Source: Parachryseolinea silvisoli
GTDB lineage: Bacteria; Bacteroidota; Bacteroidia; Cytophagales; Cyclobacteriaceae
Length of the DNA: 64,000 bases
Reading direction: 5' to 3'
Assembly: GCF_021190955.1 (NCBI RefSeq)
Contig: NZ_JAIOAO010000004.1
Span: forward strand, 372,001-436,000
This document shows, in pieces, positions 63,612 through 64,000 of this stretch. Under the pieces are notes generated by a model. That model did not search any database and was not told where the DNA came from. It saw only the letters and a list, made by a program, of their open reading frames with translations. A program made the translations under genes and the position numbers. Every line of letters starts with the position of its first letter. Position 1 is the stretch's first letter.

Positions 63612-64000
63612 ATGCTTAGACCCTGGGAGTTTCAGATTACGCTCTCCACACGTGGAGACAAAGCGGCCTATATCCAGATTGCCGACGCGATCATACACGC
63701 TATCAAGACCGGCAAACTACACGGCGGGGATGCCTTGCCGGGTAGCCGGCAACTGGCCGCCAAACTAAAAGTAAACCGCAACACCATTGTCGAAGCGCTG
63801 GACGTGTTGTTGGCCGAAGGTTGGCTGGTCTCAAAAGAACGGAAGGGCACGTTCGTTGCCGGGCGTCTACCCACCTTGCCAGAAATAAAACGCGAGGTTC
63901 CCAGGCCCGCCGAAAAAACGGTGGCCAAAAAACCGAACATCATCTTTGACGACGGCCTTCCCGATAGCCGCATTGCCCCCATCAACGAGCTGGCCGGCGC
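63612..64000 (+). CDS. MocR-type GntR/aminotransferase regulator, partial (3' end outside window)
   Basis: The frame from ATG 63612 runs open to the window end (129 codons). It has a GntR winged helix (AYIQIADAIIHAIKTGKLHG, LPGSRQLAAKLKVNRNTIVEAL, SKERKGTFVAG) and then the start of a fold-type I aminotransferase domain (IIFDDGLPDSRIAPINELA). MocR proteins use PLP or a PLP adduct as effector and usually control the divergent operon, here cupin-dapA. Confidence 0.9.
   Translation, partial: MLRPWEFQITLSTRGDKAAYIQIADAIIHAIKTGKLHGGDALPGSRQLAAKLKVNRNTIVEALDVLLAEGWLVSKERKGTFVAGRLPTLPEIKREVPRPAEKTVAKKPNIIFDDGLPDSRIAPINELAG

Overview
The window is about 53-55% GC chromosomal DNA from a member of the Bacteroidota, most likely a soil or aquatic Cytophagales/Chitinophaga-type bacterium. 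The evidence is a complete ECF sigma - FecR - SusC (with STN domain) - SusD polysaccharide utilisation locus, both kinds of type IX secretion C-terminal domain (a short type A domain and a CHU_C/gliding-associated domain), a TonB-family protein carrying a YwqK/MORN-like region, and promoters that fit the Bacteroidota TTTG-N19-21-TAnnTTTG pattern. The order is inferred from gene content only.

Layout. 1-4.4 kb: a partial CBM9-like exported protein, a DinB-like protein, an ogt-alkA DNA alkylation repair pair (alkA carries an apparent 1-nt frameshift), a TonB-family protein and small hypotheticals. 4.9-10.8 kb: an RND efflux operon (adaptor, pump, outer-membrane factor) ending in a clear intrinsic terminator, preceded by an operator-like palindrome. 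10.8-18 kb: YciI-like protein, TPR lipoprotein-like protein, a lone Tat-exported molybdopterin dehydrogenase subunit and katG with terminator. 18-23.7 kb: a giant CHU_C-domain surface protein and a GH43 enzyme. 23.7-26.1 kb: a five-gene ArsR-SRPBCC-DoxX-YdeI-DUF4256 operon whose promoter spacer is filled by a palindrome. 26.2-35.0 kb: a tightly coupled eight-gene operon (alpha/beta hydrolase, acetoacetate-decarboxylase-like protein, three small membrane proteins, patatin, metallophosphoesterase, cholesterol-oxidase-like GMC enzyme with a four-cysteine Fe-S motif), preceded by an attenuator-like hairpin. This is the best candidate for an undescribed system. 35.0-38.2 kb: two GH18 lipoproteins separated by palindromic repeats. 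38.7-41.6 kb: a T9SS-sorted protein and a repeat-rich S74/YadA-head-like fibre. 41.8-56.2 kb: the utilisation locus, with a sialidase-fold protein, two GH43 enzymes and a GH2 enzyme. 56.2-64 kb: quinone oxidoreductase with divergent HxlR regulator, MacB/FtsX-type permease, sulfatase, a 39-residue membrane peptide, a DapA-like aldolase plus cupin, and the start of a divergent MocR regulator.

Two kinds of non-coding repeat stand out. One is a nested palindrome of up to about 200 bp with TTGCTGGCGCAAG ends and a CCAGTCT-AGACTGG core, present at five intergenic sites. The other is a GTGAGTGTGAGAGCG-rich tract found just after stop codons at four sites. A third, different palindromic cluster lies after the GH2 gene. 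No rRNA, tRNA, CRISPR array or recognisable transposase gene was seen.
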